Of a DNA stretch of 64,000 bases, positions 51,650-60,636 are shown one piece after another. The stretch comes from Flavobacterium swingsii (GTDB taxonomy: Bacteria > Bacteroidota > Bacteroidia > Flavobacteriales > Flavobacteriaceae), in contig NZ_FOJT01000002.1 in assembly GCF_900111965.1 (NCBI RefSeq), positions 62,001 through 126,000 of the forward strand. Reading direction: 5' to 3'. The first letter of the stretch is position 1, and each line of letters starts with the position of its first letter. Both the position numbers and the translations under genes were made by a program. Under the pieces are notes generated by a model, which was not told where the DNA came from, ran no database searches, and worked only from the letters and a program-made list of their open reading frames with translations.

Positions 51650-52147
51650 TTATTCTAAAATCAATTGCATAAAAACCGAATCTAACCATCGGTTAAATTT
51701 GAAACCTGTTTCTTTAATTATTCCAACGGTTTTGAAACCAAATTTTTCATGAAAAGTAATACTGCTTTGGTTTTCGGAATCAATCACGCCAATTATTGTG
51801 TGTAGTTTTTGAGCTTTTGCCAAAGAAATTAATTCTAGTAATAACAATTTGCCTATACCATTTCCATGAAAATCTTTATGCACATATACCGAATGTTCGA
51901 CCGTAAATCGGTAACCAACTTTAAATCGGAAAGCACCATAAGTTGCAAAACCAACAATTTTGTTTTCTTTTTCGGCCACAATAAAAGGAAAATGATGTTC
52001 GTTTTTCTCTTTTAAAATAGTAATTTGTTGTTCTAATGTTCTAGTATCATAATCCCAAATGGAAGTTGAATGTAAAATTTCATGATTTACAATTTCTAAT
52101 ACTGAAGACATATCTTCGATAGTTGCAATGCGGATTGTTACTGACAT
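51650..52147 (-). CDS. GNAT family N-acetyltransferase
   Basis: 165 residues resembling phosphinothricin-type acetyltransferases: MSVTIRIATIEDMSSVLEIV, IVGFATYGAFRF, motif A HKDFHGNGIGKLLLLELISL, and SITFHEKFGFKTVGIIKETG. These acetylate an amino group of small molecules such as amino acid analogues; the true substrate is unknown. It diverges from the membrane protein gene at 52223 across a spacer that is almost filled by a 20-bp perfect palindrome. Confidence 0.92.
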   Translation of the reverse strand: MSVTIRIATIEDMSSVLEIVNHEILHSTSIWDYDTRTLEQQITILKEKNEHHFPFIVAEKENKIVGFATYGAFRFKVGYRFTVEHSVYVHKDFHGNGIGKLLLLELISLAKAQKLHTIIGVIDSENQSSITFHEKFGFKTVGIIKETGFKFNRWLDSVFMQLILE

Positions 52148-52170
52148 CTTTTTGTACTGTTGTGTGTTTA

Positions 52171-52216
52171 AAATTTACTGTTTTTATTTTTTATTGAAAA
52201 TAAAAACAGTAAATTT
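52171..52216. repeat. 20-bp perfect palindrome in divergent spacer
   Basis: Arms 52171-52190 and 52197-52216 are exact inverted repeats with a six-base loop, AT-only except two G-C steps. It occupies 46 of the 75 bp between divergent start codons, ending six bases before the ATG at 52223. It could be an operator or a leader hairpin; no T tract in terminator position for either gene. Confidence 0.85.
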
Positions 52217-52222
52217 AGGGTT

Positions 52223-52897
52223 ATGAAATTAACCAACCTACCTAAAATATTAATAATTTTATACTTTATAAATCTTTTTTTGTATAGTATTTCTTCTTTA
52301 ATAGGAATAGAGGAAGTAAAGATATTTTCTTGGGCCATAAGAATTCCTATTTTAGTTGTTTTATATTTGGTAACTTCAAAAAAGAGACAAATACTTTATA
52401 TTGCCGCCTTGTTATTATATCAATTAGCTTCGGTTTATTTTTATTTTGATACACCATCAGGCTTCATTTTTGGAACATTTTGTTCTGCTTCTTTCAAAAT
52501 TTGTTTAGTCATCTTAATTCTAGATTTGGTAACCAAAAACAACAGATTCGCTTTTGCGATTGCTTCGATTCCTTTTTTTGTTTTTTATTTATATATCATC
52601 GAAATTGTAATTTCATCATTAGGAGAGTTTTATTTTGTATGGATTATAAATGCATTTTTAACCTCATTTATAGGAGGCGTTGGAATCATTAATTATATTA
52701 ATAATTCAGACAAAAAAAGCTTTTGGCTTCTTATAAGTGGCATTTTGTTTGTAATTCAAATAGGAGCCTTTTTTATCAATAAATTTTATCTTAAAACCGA
52801 ATCAATATACCAAATTGTGATATTATCATATGCAATTTCACATTTCACTTTTTATAAATTCTTAATTTTAAAAGAGGAAGAAAAATATGTTAATTAG
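52223..52897 (+). CDS. polytopic membrane protein, possibly YhhN-like
   Basis: 224 residues with seven or eight hydrophobic helices and few loops (ILIILYFINLFLYSISSLIG, ILYIAALLLYQLASVYFYFD, FFVFYLYIIEIVISSLGEFY). Size, helix number and the position of polar residues are like the YhhN/lysoplasmalogenase family, but no key residue secures it; I leave function open. It ends 39 bp before menD and could share its transcript. The palindrome just before its ATG may affect its expression. Confidence 0.8.
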   Translation: MKLTNLPKILIILYFINLFLYSISSLIGIEEVKIFSWAIRIPILVVLYLVTSKKRQILYIAALLLYQLASVYFYFDTPSGFIFGTFCSASFKICLVILILDLVTKNNRFAFAIASIPFFVFYLYIIEIVISSLGEFYFVWIINAFLTSFIGGVGIINYINNSDKKSFWLLISGILFVIQIGAFFINKFYLKTESIYQIVILSYAISHFTFYKFLILKEEEKYVN

Positions 52898-52936
52898 GTT
52901 TCATATTTGTAACTTTGGTACTTTGAAACTAAAAAA

Positions 52937-54589
52937 ATGATTTACCCAAAAATACCTTTAGCACAAAGTATTATCGAAATTTGTAAAGCTAAAGGACTAC
53001 ACCATATTGTAATTTCTCCAGGTTCACGCAATGCGCCGCTCACTATTGGTTTTACAAACAATACGAAATTTACTTGTTATAGCATTGCTGATGAGCGTTG
53101 TGCAGCATTTTTTGCACTAGGAATGGCACAACAATTACAAAAACCAGTGGCTGTAGTTTGTACCTCAGGATCTGCATTGCTTAATTATTATCCTGCAGTT
53201 GCAGAAGCTTTTTATAGTCAGATTCCGCTAGTAGTAATTTCTGCCGACAGACCACAAAATAAGATAGATATTGGCGACGGACAAACGATTCGCCAAGAGA
53301 ATGTGTTTGCCAATCACAGTTTGTACAATGCTAATTTAGTCGAAAATGCATCGAAAGAAAACGATGCTAAAATTCAGGAAGCAATACATTTGGCAGCGAT
53401 TAAAAAAGGACCAGTACATATTAATGTTCCGTTTGAAGAACCTTTGTATGAAACCGTTGATGCTATTTCTGTTAATATAAAAATGATAGATTTTGATATA
53501 GAAAACAAAGAATTAGAAAATCTAGATGTTTTTGCAAACCAATGGAATCAAGCCAAAAAGAAGCTAATACTTATAGGTGGTTGCAATCCAGATTTTATCC
53601 AGCAATCTATTGTAAATGTTCTGGCAAACAATAATTCGGTGGTGGTAATGACCGAAGTAACATCGAACGTGCATCACGCTAATTTTATTACTAATATTGA
53701 TACGATTATCACACCGTTTACCGATGAGGATTTTAGTAATTTTCAACCAGAAATATTAGTCACAATTGGCGGAATGATAGTGTCTAAAAGGATTAAAGCA
53801 TTTCTTAGAAAATACAAACCACAACAACATTGGCATATAGATGAATTACGTGCTTATGATACTTTTGACTGTTTGACAAAACATTTTGAAGTTTCACCAA
53901 ATGTATTTTTTAATGAATTTATACCTAAAATCATTACTATAGAAAGTGATTATCTACCAAAAGTATTAGAAATAAAAAAGATAAGAGCCCAAAAAACGGA
54001 AACCTATTTGGCAACAATTCCTTTTTCAGATTTTAAAGCTTTCGAGATTATATTACCAAAATTATCATTGAATAGCCAGTTGCAAATAAGTAATAGTTCG
54101 GCGATTCGGTATGCACAATTATTTCCTATAGATTCTAGCATAGAAGTTTTTTGTAATCGTGGAACTAGTGGAATTGATGGAAGTACATCGACAGCAATAG
54201 GAGCGGCATTAGCATCGGAAAAAAAAACGATTCTTATTACTGGCGATATTAGTTTTTTGTATGATAGTAATGCCTTGTGGAACAATTACATTCCTGAAAA
54301 CTTCAAAATAATTTTACTTAACAACGGTGGTGGTGGTATTTTTAGAATATTACCAGGACACGAAGAAAATGAAACTTTCAATACTTATTTTGAAACCTCA
54401 CATCAATTAACGGCAGAACATCTCGCCAAGATGTATGATTTTGAATATGAAAAAGCTGTCGATGAAAAATCATTAAAAGAAAACCTAAAAATAGCATTAA
54501 ATACTAAAAAATCAATAATTTTAGAAGTCTTTACACCCACAAAAGTTAATGATTCGATATTATTGAATTATTTTAAGAATTTGACCTAA
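52937..54589 (+). CDS. menD: SEPHCHC synthase
   Basis: 550 residues. MenD is a thiamine-diphosphate enzyme that joins isochorismate and 2-oxoglutarate in menaquinone synthesis. Signatures: HHIVISPGSRNAPLTIGF, DERCAAFFALGMAQ with the catalytic Glu region, CTSGSALLNYYPAVAEAFYS, RGTSGIDGSTSTAIG, and the ThDP-binding GDISFLYDSNALWN ... LLNNGGGGIFRILPG. menB, menA and menC follow 2-9 kb downstream, interspersed with other genes. Confidence 0.97.
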   Translation: MIYPKIPLAQSIIEICKAKGLHHIVISPGSRNAPLTIGFTNNTKFTCYSIADERCAAFFALGMAQQLQKPVAVVCTSGSALLNYYPAVAEAFYSQIPLVVISADRPQNKIDIGDGQTIRQENVFANHSLYNANLVENASKENDAKIQEAIHLAAIKKGPVHINVPFEEPLYETVDAISVNIKMIDFDIENKELENLDVFANQWNQAKKKLILIGGCNPDFIQQSIVNVLANNNSVVVMTEVTSNVHHANFITNIDTIITPFTDEDFSNFQPEILVTIGGMIVSKRIKAFLRKYKPQQHWHIDELRAYDTFDCLTKHFEVSPNVFFNEFIPKIITIESDYLPKVLEIKKIRAQKTETYLATIPFSDFKAFEIILPKLSLNSQLQISNSSAIRYAQLFPIDSSIEVFCNRGTSGIDGSTSTAIGAALASEKKTILITGDISFLYDSNALWNNYIPENFKIILLNNGGGGIFRILPGHEENETFNTYFETSHQLTAEHLAKMYDFEYEKAVDEKSLKENLKIALNTKKSIILEVFTPTKVNDSILLNYFKNLT

Positions 54590-54619
54590 TATTTTTTATA
54601 AATTATAATAAAAATCTAT

Positions 54620-54627
54620 TATATTTG
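54620..54627 (+). promoter_or_regulatory. -7 box of DUF2853 gene
   Basis: TATATTTG, exact match, 28 bases before the ATG at 54656; a T-run lies at the -33 position. Confidence 0.45.
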
Positions 54628-54655
54628 AATTTAAATAACATCAACAAACTATATT

Positions 54656-55000
54656 ATGAGTAAAAGAGACGAACTTATCGCTGTATACGCAGCAGACCTG
54701 AAAGAAAAATGTGGACATACTGCCGATATGGCTTTGTTAACAAAAGTAACTGTTGGTTGCGGGCCATCTATTTACAATAAAGATGCAGCAACAGTGGCAG
54801 GGACCCAACAATCTGAATTAGATACAGTAAAAAATAATTTCTTAATCAAGAAATTAGGATTAAAAGACGGAGCTGATTTAGATAAAGGTATCGAAGCTGT
54901 TATGGAAAAGTATGGTAAGTCTAATAAGAACAAATACAGAGCAGTAGTATATTATTTACTAGCTGTTCATTTCAAAAAAGAAAGTGTTTACAACAAATAG
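54656..55000 (+). CDS. DUF2853 protein
   Basis: 114 residues of the helical DUF2853 family: MSKRDELIAVYAADLKEKCG, TKVTVGCGPSIYNKDAATVA, FLIKKLGLKDGADLDKGIEA, KNKYRAVVYYLLAVHFKKES. Structure of the family is an all-helix bundle; the role is unknown. Cytoplasmic, own promoter and terminator. It interrupts the menD-menB stretch. Confidence 0.92.
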   Translation: MSKRDELIAVYAADLKEKCGHTADMALLTKVTVGCGPSIYNKDAATVAGTQQSELDTVKNNFLIKKLGLKDGADLDKGIEAVMEKYGKSNKNKYRAVVYYLLAVHFKKESVYNK

Positions 55001-55021
55001 TAAATAGTTTTATAAAATAGT

Positions 55022-55050
55022 AAGCGTTTCAGAAATGAAGCGCTTTTTTA
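55022..55050 (+). terminator. DUF2853 terminator
   Basis: Ten-bp stem 55022-55031 with 55036-55045 (one G-U), GAAA loop, T tract; 21 bp after the stop. Confidence 0.88.
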
Positions 55051-55080
55051 TTGGAACAACTTCTAAACTTTGTACCTTTG
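55050..55080 (+). promoter_or_regulatory. promoter of CvfB-like gene
   Basis: ATTG at 55050-55053, a 19-bp spacer, then TACCTTTG at 55073-55080; one base from a full TTTG-N19-TAnnTTTG promoter, 22 bases before the ATG. Confidence 0.55.
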
Positions 55081-55102
55081 CCACATTAAGAAATAGAATA
55101 AA

Positions 55103-55954
55103 ATGATTGAAATAGGAAAATACAACACGCTAACGATACTTAGAGAAACTAAAGTTGGGTTATATTTAGGTTTGCCCGAGGAAAATAAAGATCCAAGTAA
55201 AGACATATTATTGCCTATAAAATATATCCCGAACGAATTCGAAATAGGTGAGGAGCTTATCGTTTTTGTATATCTAGACCATGAAGAGCGCCCTGTGGCA
55301 ACAACGCTCGAGCCTTATATTTTGTTGAACGAATTTGCGCTTTTGCGTGTAAATTATGTAAACCAAGTAGGCGCATTTATGGATTGGGGAATGGAAAAAG
55401 ACATTCTTGTTCCGTTTAAAGAGCAAGCCAGACCGATGGAAAAAGGAAAACGTTATTTAGTTTACCTTTATATGGACGAAAAAACAAACCGATTGGTAGC
55501 GTCTAGCAAAACCAATCAGTTTCTGAATAATGAGAATATCACGGTCGAGAATGGAGAAGAAGTAGATTTAATCGTTTCTCATATTACCGAAGTAGGTATT
55601 AATGTGATTATCAACGAAAAGCACAAAGGATTACTGTACAAAAACGAAGTTTATGATGATTTGCGAACTGGAGACAGGATTGTAGGTTACATAAAAAATA
55701 TTCGTCCCGACGGAAAAATAGATGTATCGGCAACAAAATTGGGTTTCGAAAAAGTAGAACCAAGTGCGCAAATTATTCTCGACGAACTAAAAGCAAGTCG
55801 TGGTTTCCTTCGTCTAAACGATGATTCTCACCCAGAAGACATAAAAACAGTCTTGAAAATGAGCAAAAAAACCTTCAAAAAAGCCATTGGAACTTTGTAT
55901 AAAGAAAAACTGATTGAGATAAAAGAAGACGGAATATATTTAGTGAAAGAGTAA
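55103..55954 (+). CDS. S1-domain RNA-binding protein, CvfB/YitL type
   Basis: 283 residues with three S1-like beta-barrels and a C-terminal winged helix, the layout of CvfB (YitL): GLYLGLPEENKDPSKDILLP, VNQVGAFMDWGMEKDILVPF, ITEVGINVIINEKHKGLLYK, and the end LKMSKKTFKKAIGTLYKEKL. CvfB binds RNA and affects virulence-gene expression in staphylococci; in flavobacteria its role is undefined. Has its own promoter. Confidence 0.93.
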   Translation: MIEIGKYNTLTILRETKVGLYLGLPEENKDPSKDILLPIKYIPNEFEIGEELIVFVYLDHEERPVATTLEPYILLNEFALLRVNYVNQVGAFMDWGMEKDILVPFKEQARPMEKGKRYLVYLYMDEKTNRLVASSKTNQFLNNENITVENGEEVDLIVSHITEVGINVIINEKHKGLLYKNEVYDDLRTGDRIVGYIKNIRPDGKIDVSATKLGFEKVEPSAQIILDELKASRGFLRLNDDSHPEDIKTVLKMSKKTFKKAIGTLYKEKLIEIKEDGIYLVKE

Positions 55955-56263
55955 TAAATTGTCATTCCCGCGTAATGTGGGAACAAAAAATGCCAACTTT
56001 AATAATCAAGGCTGGCATTTTTCTGTCTATTTCTTTTCAAAAATAGACGATAACATACGTAAAGTGATAATAACATGCTTTACTAAAATCAAAAAATTAA
56101 ATAAACTTAACTAGAATAATTTCTTTCAATGTAGAGCAAACTCTATTCTTATTCTAATTTTTTTGTACTCTGTCTTTTAAACAACTCTCTGGAGCTGCCA
56201 CAATATAAAACCAATATTCGCTTTATTACCTGTGGTTTAGTTATAAATATTAAAGATTGAAGC
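55955..56263. other. 309-bp spacer without a gene
   Basis: Begins with a GTCATTCCCGCGTAATGTGG segment that resembles one arm of the palindrome at 61846 and can form a short hairpin, then the terminator 55987-56023. The remaining ~240 bp hold nothing I recognise on either strand; frames are short and broken. Confidence 0.7.
55987..56023 (+). terminator. terminator of CvfB-like gene
   Basis: AAAATGCCA (55987-55995) pairs with 56013-56021; an inner CTT/AAG extends the stem. T residues follow. Confidence 0.8.
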
Positions 56264-56449
56264 TTATTTCTTGCTTATCGAATCTTTTGGTTCAACCATA
56301 GGGGCTACTGTATCAGTAACTATACTATCTGTAACTTCTGGAGTCATTTGCTCTGTGGTAATTTCCTCAGCTGGTGTTTCTATTCCTTTTTTACAACTTG
56401 CGAAAAAGATACCAAATGCTAGAGCGACAACTAAAACAATTTTTTTCAA
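56264..56449 (-). CDS. small lipoprotein
   Basis: 61 residues: signal with lipobox FFASC (Cys 19), then a ~42-residue acidic, Thr/Val/Pro-rich tail (TPAEEITTEQMTPEVTD). The mature part has no expected fold. Short lipoproteins with disordered acidic tails are frequent in flavobacteria; the role is unknown. The clear signal peptide and start MKKIVLVV support it as real despite the size. Confidence 0.75.
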   Translation of the reverse strand: MKKIVLVVALAFGIFFASCKKGIETPAEEITTEQMTPEVTDSIVTDTVAPMVEPKDSISKK

Positions 56450-56678
56450 ATAAATCTTTTTTTAAGTTAATAAATCCGTGTGTGAATTAATAATTTTAAA
56501 TCAATGTAAAAAATTGATTTTCAATACATTAAAAGTAAATAAAAATTAAATATAAAACACAAACGGAAGTCATTTTATTTTAAAATTTAACATTTGAAAG
56601 CTAATTTGTAAGATTCTTTTTAGGAACTAATATGTTGTTTGGTACAAATGAATTATTTTTACATTAAAATAAATACAC

Positions 56679-57518
56679 ATGAATAAAATAGATTGGAAAA
56701 CCGTTCGAGAATTTGAAGATATAACCTACAAAAAATGCAATGGTGTAGCTCGAATAGCGTTTAATCGTCCTGATGTTCGCAATGCTTTTCGTCCTAAAAC
56801 TACTGCCGAATTATTACAAGCATTTCACGATGCACAAGAAGACACTACTATAGGTGTTGTTTTACTATCTGCCGAAGGACCGTCAAATAAAGATGGAGTG
56901 TATTCTTTTTGTAGCGGAGGCGACCAGAAAGCACGCGGGCAGCAAGGTTATGTAGGCGATGACGGTTACCACCGATTGAATATTCTCGATGTGCAACGAT
57001 TGATACGTTTTATGCCAAAAGCAGTAATTTGTGTTGTTCCAGGTTGGGCTGTAGGTGGCGGACATAGTCTACACGTTGTTTGCGATTTGACTTTAGCCAG
57101 TAAAGAACATGCTATTTTCAAACAAACTGATGCCGATGTGACTAGCTTCGATGGCGGTTATGGTTCGGCTTATTTAGCTAAAATGGTTGGTCAGAAAAAA
57201 GCTCGTGAAATTTTCTTTCTAGGAAGAAATTATTCAGCTCAAGAAGCTTTCGAAATGGGTATGGTAAATGCTGTAATTCCTCATGATGAGCTAGAAGATA
57301 CTGCTTACGAGTGGGCACAAGAAATTTTGGCTAAATCGCCAATGTCTATCAAAATGCTAAAATTTGCAATGAATCTTACCGATGATGGAATGGTCGGACA
57401 ACAAGTGTTTGCTGGAGAAGCCACTCGATTAGCTTATATGACTGATGAAGCAAAAGAAGGACGAGATGCCTTTTTAGAAAAAAGAAAGCCTAATTTTGAA
57501 AAGAAATGGTTGCCTTAA
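56679..57518 (+). CDS. menB: 1,4-dihydroxy-2-naphthoyl-CoA synthase
   Basis: 279 residues, crotonase fold. MenB closes the naphthoquinone ring in menaquinone synthesis. Marks: ITYKKCNGVARIAFNRPDVR, FCSGGDQKARGQQGYVGDDG (MenB-specific loop), PGWAVGGGHSLHVVCDLTLA with the oxyanion Gly, FKQTDADVTSFDGGYGSAYL and LEKRKPNFEKKWLP. menA is 1.3 kb downstream after a transglutaminase gene. Confidence 0.97.
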   Translation: MNKIDWKTVREFEDITYKKCNGVARIAFNRPDVRNAFRPKTTAELLQAFHDAQEDTTIGVVLLSAEGPSNKDGVYSFCSGGDQKARGQQGYVGDDGYHRLNILDVQRLIRFMPKAVICVVPGWAVGGGHSLHVVCDLTLASKEHAIFKQTDADVTSFDGGYGSAYLAKMVGQKKAREIFFLGRNYSAQEAFEMGMVNAVIPHDELEDTAYEWAQEILAKSPMSIKMLKFAMNLTDDGMVGQQVFAGEATRLAYMTDEAKEGRDAFLEKRKPNFEKKWLP

Positions 57519-57558
57519 AGTTTATTCGTTAATTCGGGTATTTGTTTAATCGAAAAAC

Positions 57559-57574
57559 AATAACCGATTAACCA
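57559..57574 (+). repeat. AATAACC octamers before transglutaminase gene
   Basis: AATAACCG and ATTAACCA lie 12 bases before the ATG at 57587. Upstream (57527-57552) are inverted, degenerate copies (TTATTCG, TTTAATCG). Related to 2500-2531 and 38849-38880. Confidence 0.6.
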
Positions 57575-57586
57575 AAACAAAAATAG

Positions 57587-58774
57587 ATGAAACAAATAAA
57601 ATTCATATTTTTTTTAATCCTAACAACTCAGATACTTTTTGCTCAGAAAACGGTAGTTAATGAATATTCAATCATTGATAAAAAAGTGTTACAAATTCCT
57701 GATTCGTTAACAAAAACGACAGGAGGTATTGCAAGTTATATCACTGAAAACTTTAAGACTGATAAGGACAAATCTCGTGCAATTTTTATTTGGATCGCTT
57801 CAAATATTCGATATGATATTGATAATATGTTTGCTATGAATTTTTATGAAAAAAAAGAAGATAAAATAGCAAAACCATTAAAGACAAGAAAGGGAATATG
57901 TGAAAATTATGCTTCATTATTCACAGACATTTGTTTAAAGTCAGGAATGAAATCATTTGTAATTGAAGGTTATACAAAGCAAAATGGTAAAGTAGATACT
58001 ATTCCTCACGCATGGTGTGCAGTTCTTCTTGATGGTTCTTGGTTTCTGTTCGACCCAACTTGGGGTTCTGGTTATGTAAATGAAGGTAAGTTTTTTAAGA
58101 AAATAAATAATCAGTACTATAAAGTAAATCCGTCATCACTTATAAAATCCCACATGCCGTTTGATTATTTATGGCAATTTCTTAATTATCCAGTAACAAA
58201 TCAAGAATTTTATCAGGGTAAAACACAACAAAATAAGACCAAAATATTCTTTGATTTTAAAGATTCGATTCAACTATATGAAAAACAAAATCATATTGAC
58301 CAATTAATATCATCTGCTTATCGTGTAGAAAAAAACGGAGTGAAAAATTCATTAGTTTTTGATAGACTTCAACATTTAAAATTAGAAATAGAAAACGAAA
58401 AACAAACTAAAACTGTAAATTTATATAATTTAGTAGTTATAGATTATAATGAAGGAATAATTAGATTTAATGATTTTATAAATTACAGAAACAAACAGTT
58501 TACACCAAATAAAACGGATTCTGAAATACAAACTATGATTGATATTTCGGATAATAAACTAAAAGAAGCAAAAAATAAATTAGGTCAAATTTCCAATGCT
58601 GATGCTAATACAACAAATATGATAATGCAAGTTGCAAAATCAATTGATGACGCAATAATTCATGTAAACGAGCAGGAAGATTGGTTGAAAGTATATTTTA
58701 GTAAAGGAAAATCAGGAAGGAAATCAATGTTTTATGAACGAAAATCAACATTATTTGGAATACCTTTGAATTAA
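57587..58774 (+). CDS. secreted transglutaminase-like protein
   Basis: 395 residues: signal peptide about 1-20 (ILFAQ), then a transglutaminase-like (cysteine protease fold) domain with the triad visible: Cys in TRKGICENYASLFTDIC, His in IPHAWCAVLLDGSWFLFD and Asp in FDPTWGSGYV. The ~180 C-terminal residues are helical and charged. Possible roles are peptide cleavage or crosslinking in the periplasm or outside; the substrate is unknown. Lies between menB and menA without obvious link to quinone synthesis. Confidence 0.9.
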   Translation: MKQIKFIFFLILTTQILFAQKTVVNEYSIIDKKVLQIPDSLTKTTGGIASYITENFKTDKDKSRAIFIWIASNIRYDIDNMFAMNFYEKKEDKIAKPLKTRKGICENYASLFTDICLKSGMKSFVIEGYTKQNGKVDTIPHAWCAVLLDGSWFLFDPTWGSGYVNEGKFFKKINNQYYKVNPSSLIKSHMPFDYLWQFLNYPVTNQEFYQGKTQQNKTKIFFDFKDSIQLYEKQNHIDQLISSAYRVEKNGVKNSLVFDRLQHLKLEIENEKQTKTVNLYNLVVIDYNEGIIRFNDFINYRNKQFTPNKTDSEIQTMIDISDNKLKEAKNKLGQISNADANTTNMIMQVAKSIDDAIIHVNEQEDWLKVYFSKGKSGRKSMFYERKSTLFGIPLN

Positions 58775-58829
58775 AGTTTGTAAAGAAAATTTGATTAAAA
58801 AACAAAACCTCATACTCAAAACTCAAAAA

Positions 58830-59759
58830 ATGAAACACTGGATACAAGCCGCACGATTACGAACCTTACCACTTTCCGTTTCGGGAATTATGGTAGGAAG
58901 TTTATATGCATTAGCCAACCCAACAAATAATATCCTCACGCCAACACAAGTATTTAGTTGGACAATCTTTGGTTTTGCGATGCTAACAACATTAGGATTA
59001 CAAATTCTTTCTAATTTTGCAAACGATTATGGAGACGGAATCAAAGGAACTGACAATGAAGACAGAATAGGGCCAAAACGCGCCATACAAAGTGGCGTCA
59101 TTACACCAGTTGCTATGAAACGAGCGATGGTAATAACAGCAATGTTAACTTTTATATCGGCAGTTTTGCTAATTTATGTTTCATTTCATGACAAACATTT
59201 GTGGTATTCTTTGTTTTTCTTACTGTTGGGAGGTTTAGCTATTGCTTCGGCGATACGATATACAGTTGGAAATTCGGCTTATGGTTACAAAGGTTTTGGA
59301 GATGTTTTTGTCTTTGTTTTCTTTGGTTTAGTAAGCACTTTAGGTGTCAACTTCTTGTATTCGAAACAATTCGATTGGCAATTAGTCCTTCCAGCAGCGG
59401 CAATAGGATTATTAAGTGTTGGCGTACTTAATTTAAACAATATGCGCGATGAGGTTTCTGATACAAAAGCAGGAAAGAACACATTAGTAGTTAAAATGGG
59501 CGGTGCAAAAGCTAAAATTTACCATTATTGTTTAATCATTATAGCAATGGTTTTGGTATTAATTTTTGCCATAATTTATAACGGAATAGGTTTCAGAATC
59601 GATCAATATGCTTTTTTAGTAGCGTATTTCCCATTATTAAGTCATCTAAAAACGGTTTATAATTGCCCTGAACCACGAGCGCTCGATCCGCAATTAAAAA
59701 AATTAGCCATCAGTACATTTTTATTATCGTTAATTCTGTCTATGGTTTTAATTTTTTAA
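58830..59759 (+). CDS. menA: 1,4-dihydroxy-2-naphthoate polyprenyltransferase
   Basis: 309 residues, UbiA-fold membrane enzyme, eight to nine helices. The Asp-rich motifs are NDYGDGIKGTDNEDRIGPKR and LNNMRDEVSDTKAGKNTLVV, which bind the Mg-prenyl diphosphate. It prenylates and decarboxylates DHNA to demethylmenaquinone. I start at MKHWIQAARLRTLPL (58830); 13 extra in-frame residues to 58791 are unlikely. The UPF0173 gene follows by 24 bp. Confidence 0.96.
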   Translation: MKHWIQAARLRTLPLSVSGIMVGSLYALANPTNNILTPTQVFSWTIFGFAMLTTLGLQILSNFANDYGDGIKGTDNEDRIGPKRAIQSGVITPVAMKRAMVITAMLTFISAVLLIYVSFHDKHLWYSLFFLLLGGLAIASAIRYTVGNSAYGYKGFGDVFVFVFFGLVSTLGVNFLYSKQFDWQLVLPAAAIGLLSVGVLNLNNMRDEVSDTKAGKNTLVVKMGGAKAKIYHYCLIIIAMVLVLIFAIIYNGIGFRIDQYAFLVAYFPLLSHLKTVYNCPEPRALDPQLKKLAISTFLLSLILSMVLIF

Positions 59760-59783
59760 ACTATTGCCTAAAAACTTAAAAAA

Positions 59784-60461
59784 ATGAAAATAACTTTCTA
59801 CGGACACGCATCAATAGGAATTGAAGTTGCAGGAAAACACATTTTGGTCGATCCATACATTTCCGCCAACCCGAAAGCCAGTCATATTGATATACATTCG
59901 CTCAAAGCCGATTATATTCTGCTTACGCACGCCCACAACGACCATATTCTCGATGTCGAAGCTATTGCCAAACGCACCAATGCAGTCATAGTTTCCAATC
60001 ACGAAATAGCAACACATTTTGGTAACAAAGGATTTCAATTTCACCCCATGAATCTCGGCGGAAGTTGGGATTTCAATTTTGGAAACGTAAAATATGTCAA
60101 TGCCATTCACACCAGTTCGTTTCCCGACGGCAGTTACGGCGGCAATCCAGGCGGATTTGTCATCGAAGGCGAACACAAAAACATATACATTGCTGGCGAT
60201 ACCGCACTCACGATGGATATGAAACTAATCCCAATGCGCACCAAACTTGACCTCGCGATTCTTCCCATAGGAGATAATTTCACGATGGATGTCGATGATG
60301 CCATTATCGCTTCCGACTTTGTAGATTGCGACAAAATTCTCGGCTACCATTACGATACCTTCGGATATATCGAAATAAACCACGACGAAGCCAAAAATAA
60401 ATTTTTCGACGCAGGAAAGGATCTCATGTTACTAGAAATAGGAGACAGTATCGACTTATAA
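59784..60461 (+). CDS. metal-dependent hydrolase, UPF0173 (MBL fold)
   Basis: 225 residues, the UPF0173 family of metallo-beta-lactamase-fold enzymes. Metal motif THAHNDH, further ligands in VNAIHTSSFPDGSY, IYIAGDTALTMDM, and the closing LGYHYDTFGYIEI. The substrate is not known; it is often beside men genes in flavobacteria. G+C is visibly higher than in its neighbours, especially from 59860 to 60380. It is followed by repeat copy 4. Confidence 0.94.
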   Translation: MKITFYGHASIGIEVAGKHILVDPYISANPKASHIDIHSLKADYILLTHAHNDHILDVEAIAKRTNAVIVSNHEIATHFGNKGFQFHPMNLGGSWDFNFGNVKYVNAIHTSSFPDGSYGGNPGGFVIEGEHKNIYIAGDTALTMDMKLIPMRTKLDLAILPIGDNFTMDVDDAIIASDFVDCDKILGYHYDTFGYIEINHDEAKNKFFDAGKDLMLLEIGDSIDL

Positions 60462-60462
60462 T

Positions 60463-60546
60463 TTAGGAGCTATTTCCTGCTATCCGTTACAATCTTTTGC
60501 TTTTTAAAGAAAAAAGCAAAAGGATTTCCACTACTATCAGGGCTAG
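60463..60546 (-). repeat. variable-stem repeat, copy 4
   Basis: On the minus strand opens CTAGCCCTGATAGTAG and closes GCAGGAAATAGCTCCTAAA. Its central stem, TTTTGCTTTTT with AAAAAGCAAAA, is a perfect 11 bp. It lies between two plus-strand genes, antisense to them, right after the UPF0173 stop. Confidence 0.88.
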
Positions 60547-60636
60547 GGAATTCCACTCAAAACCAACCTTTGTGAACTTCGTGAACTTTGTGGTTAAACT
60601 GGCACCTAAATTGCTACAACAAACAAAAGAAAAACA

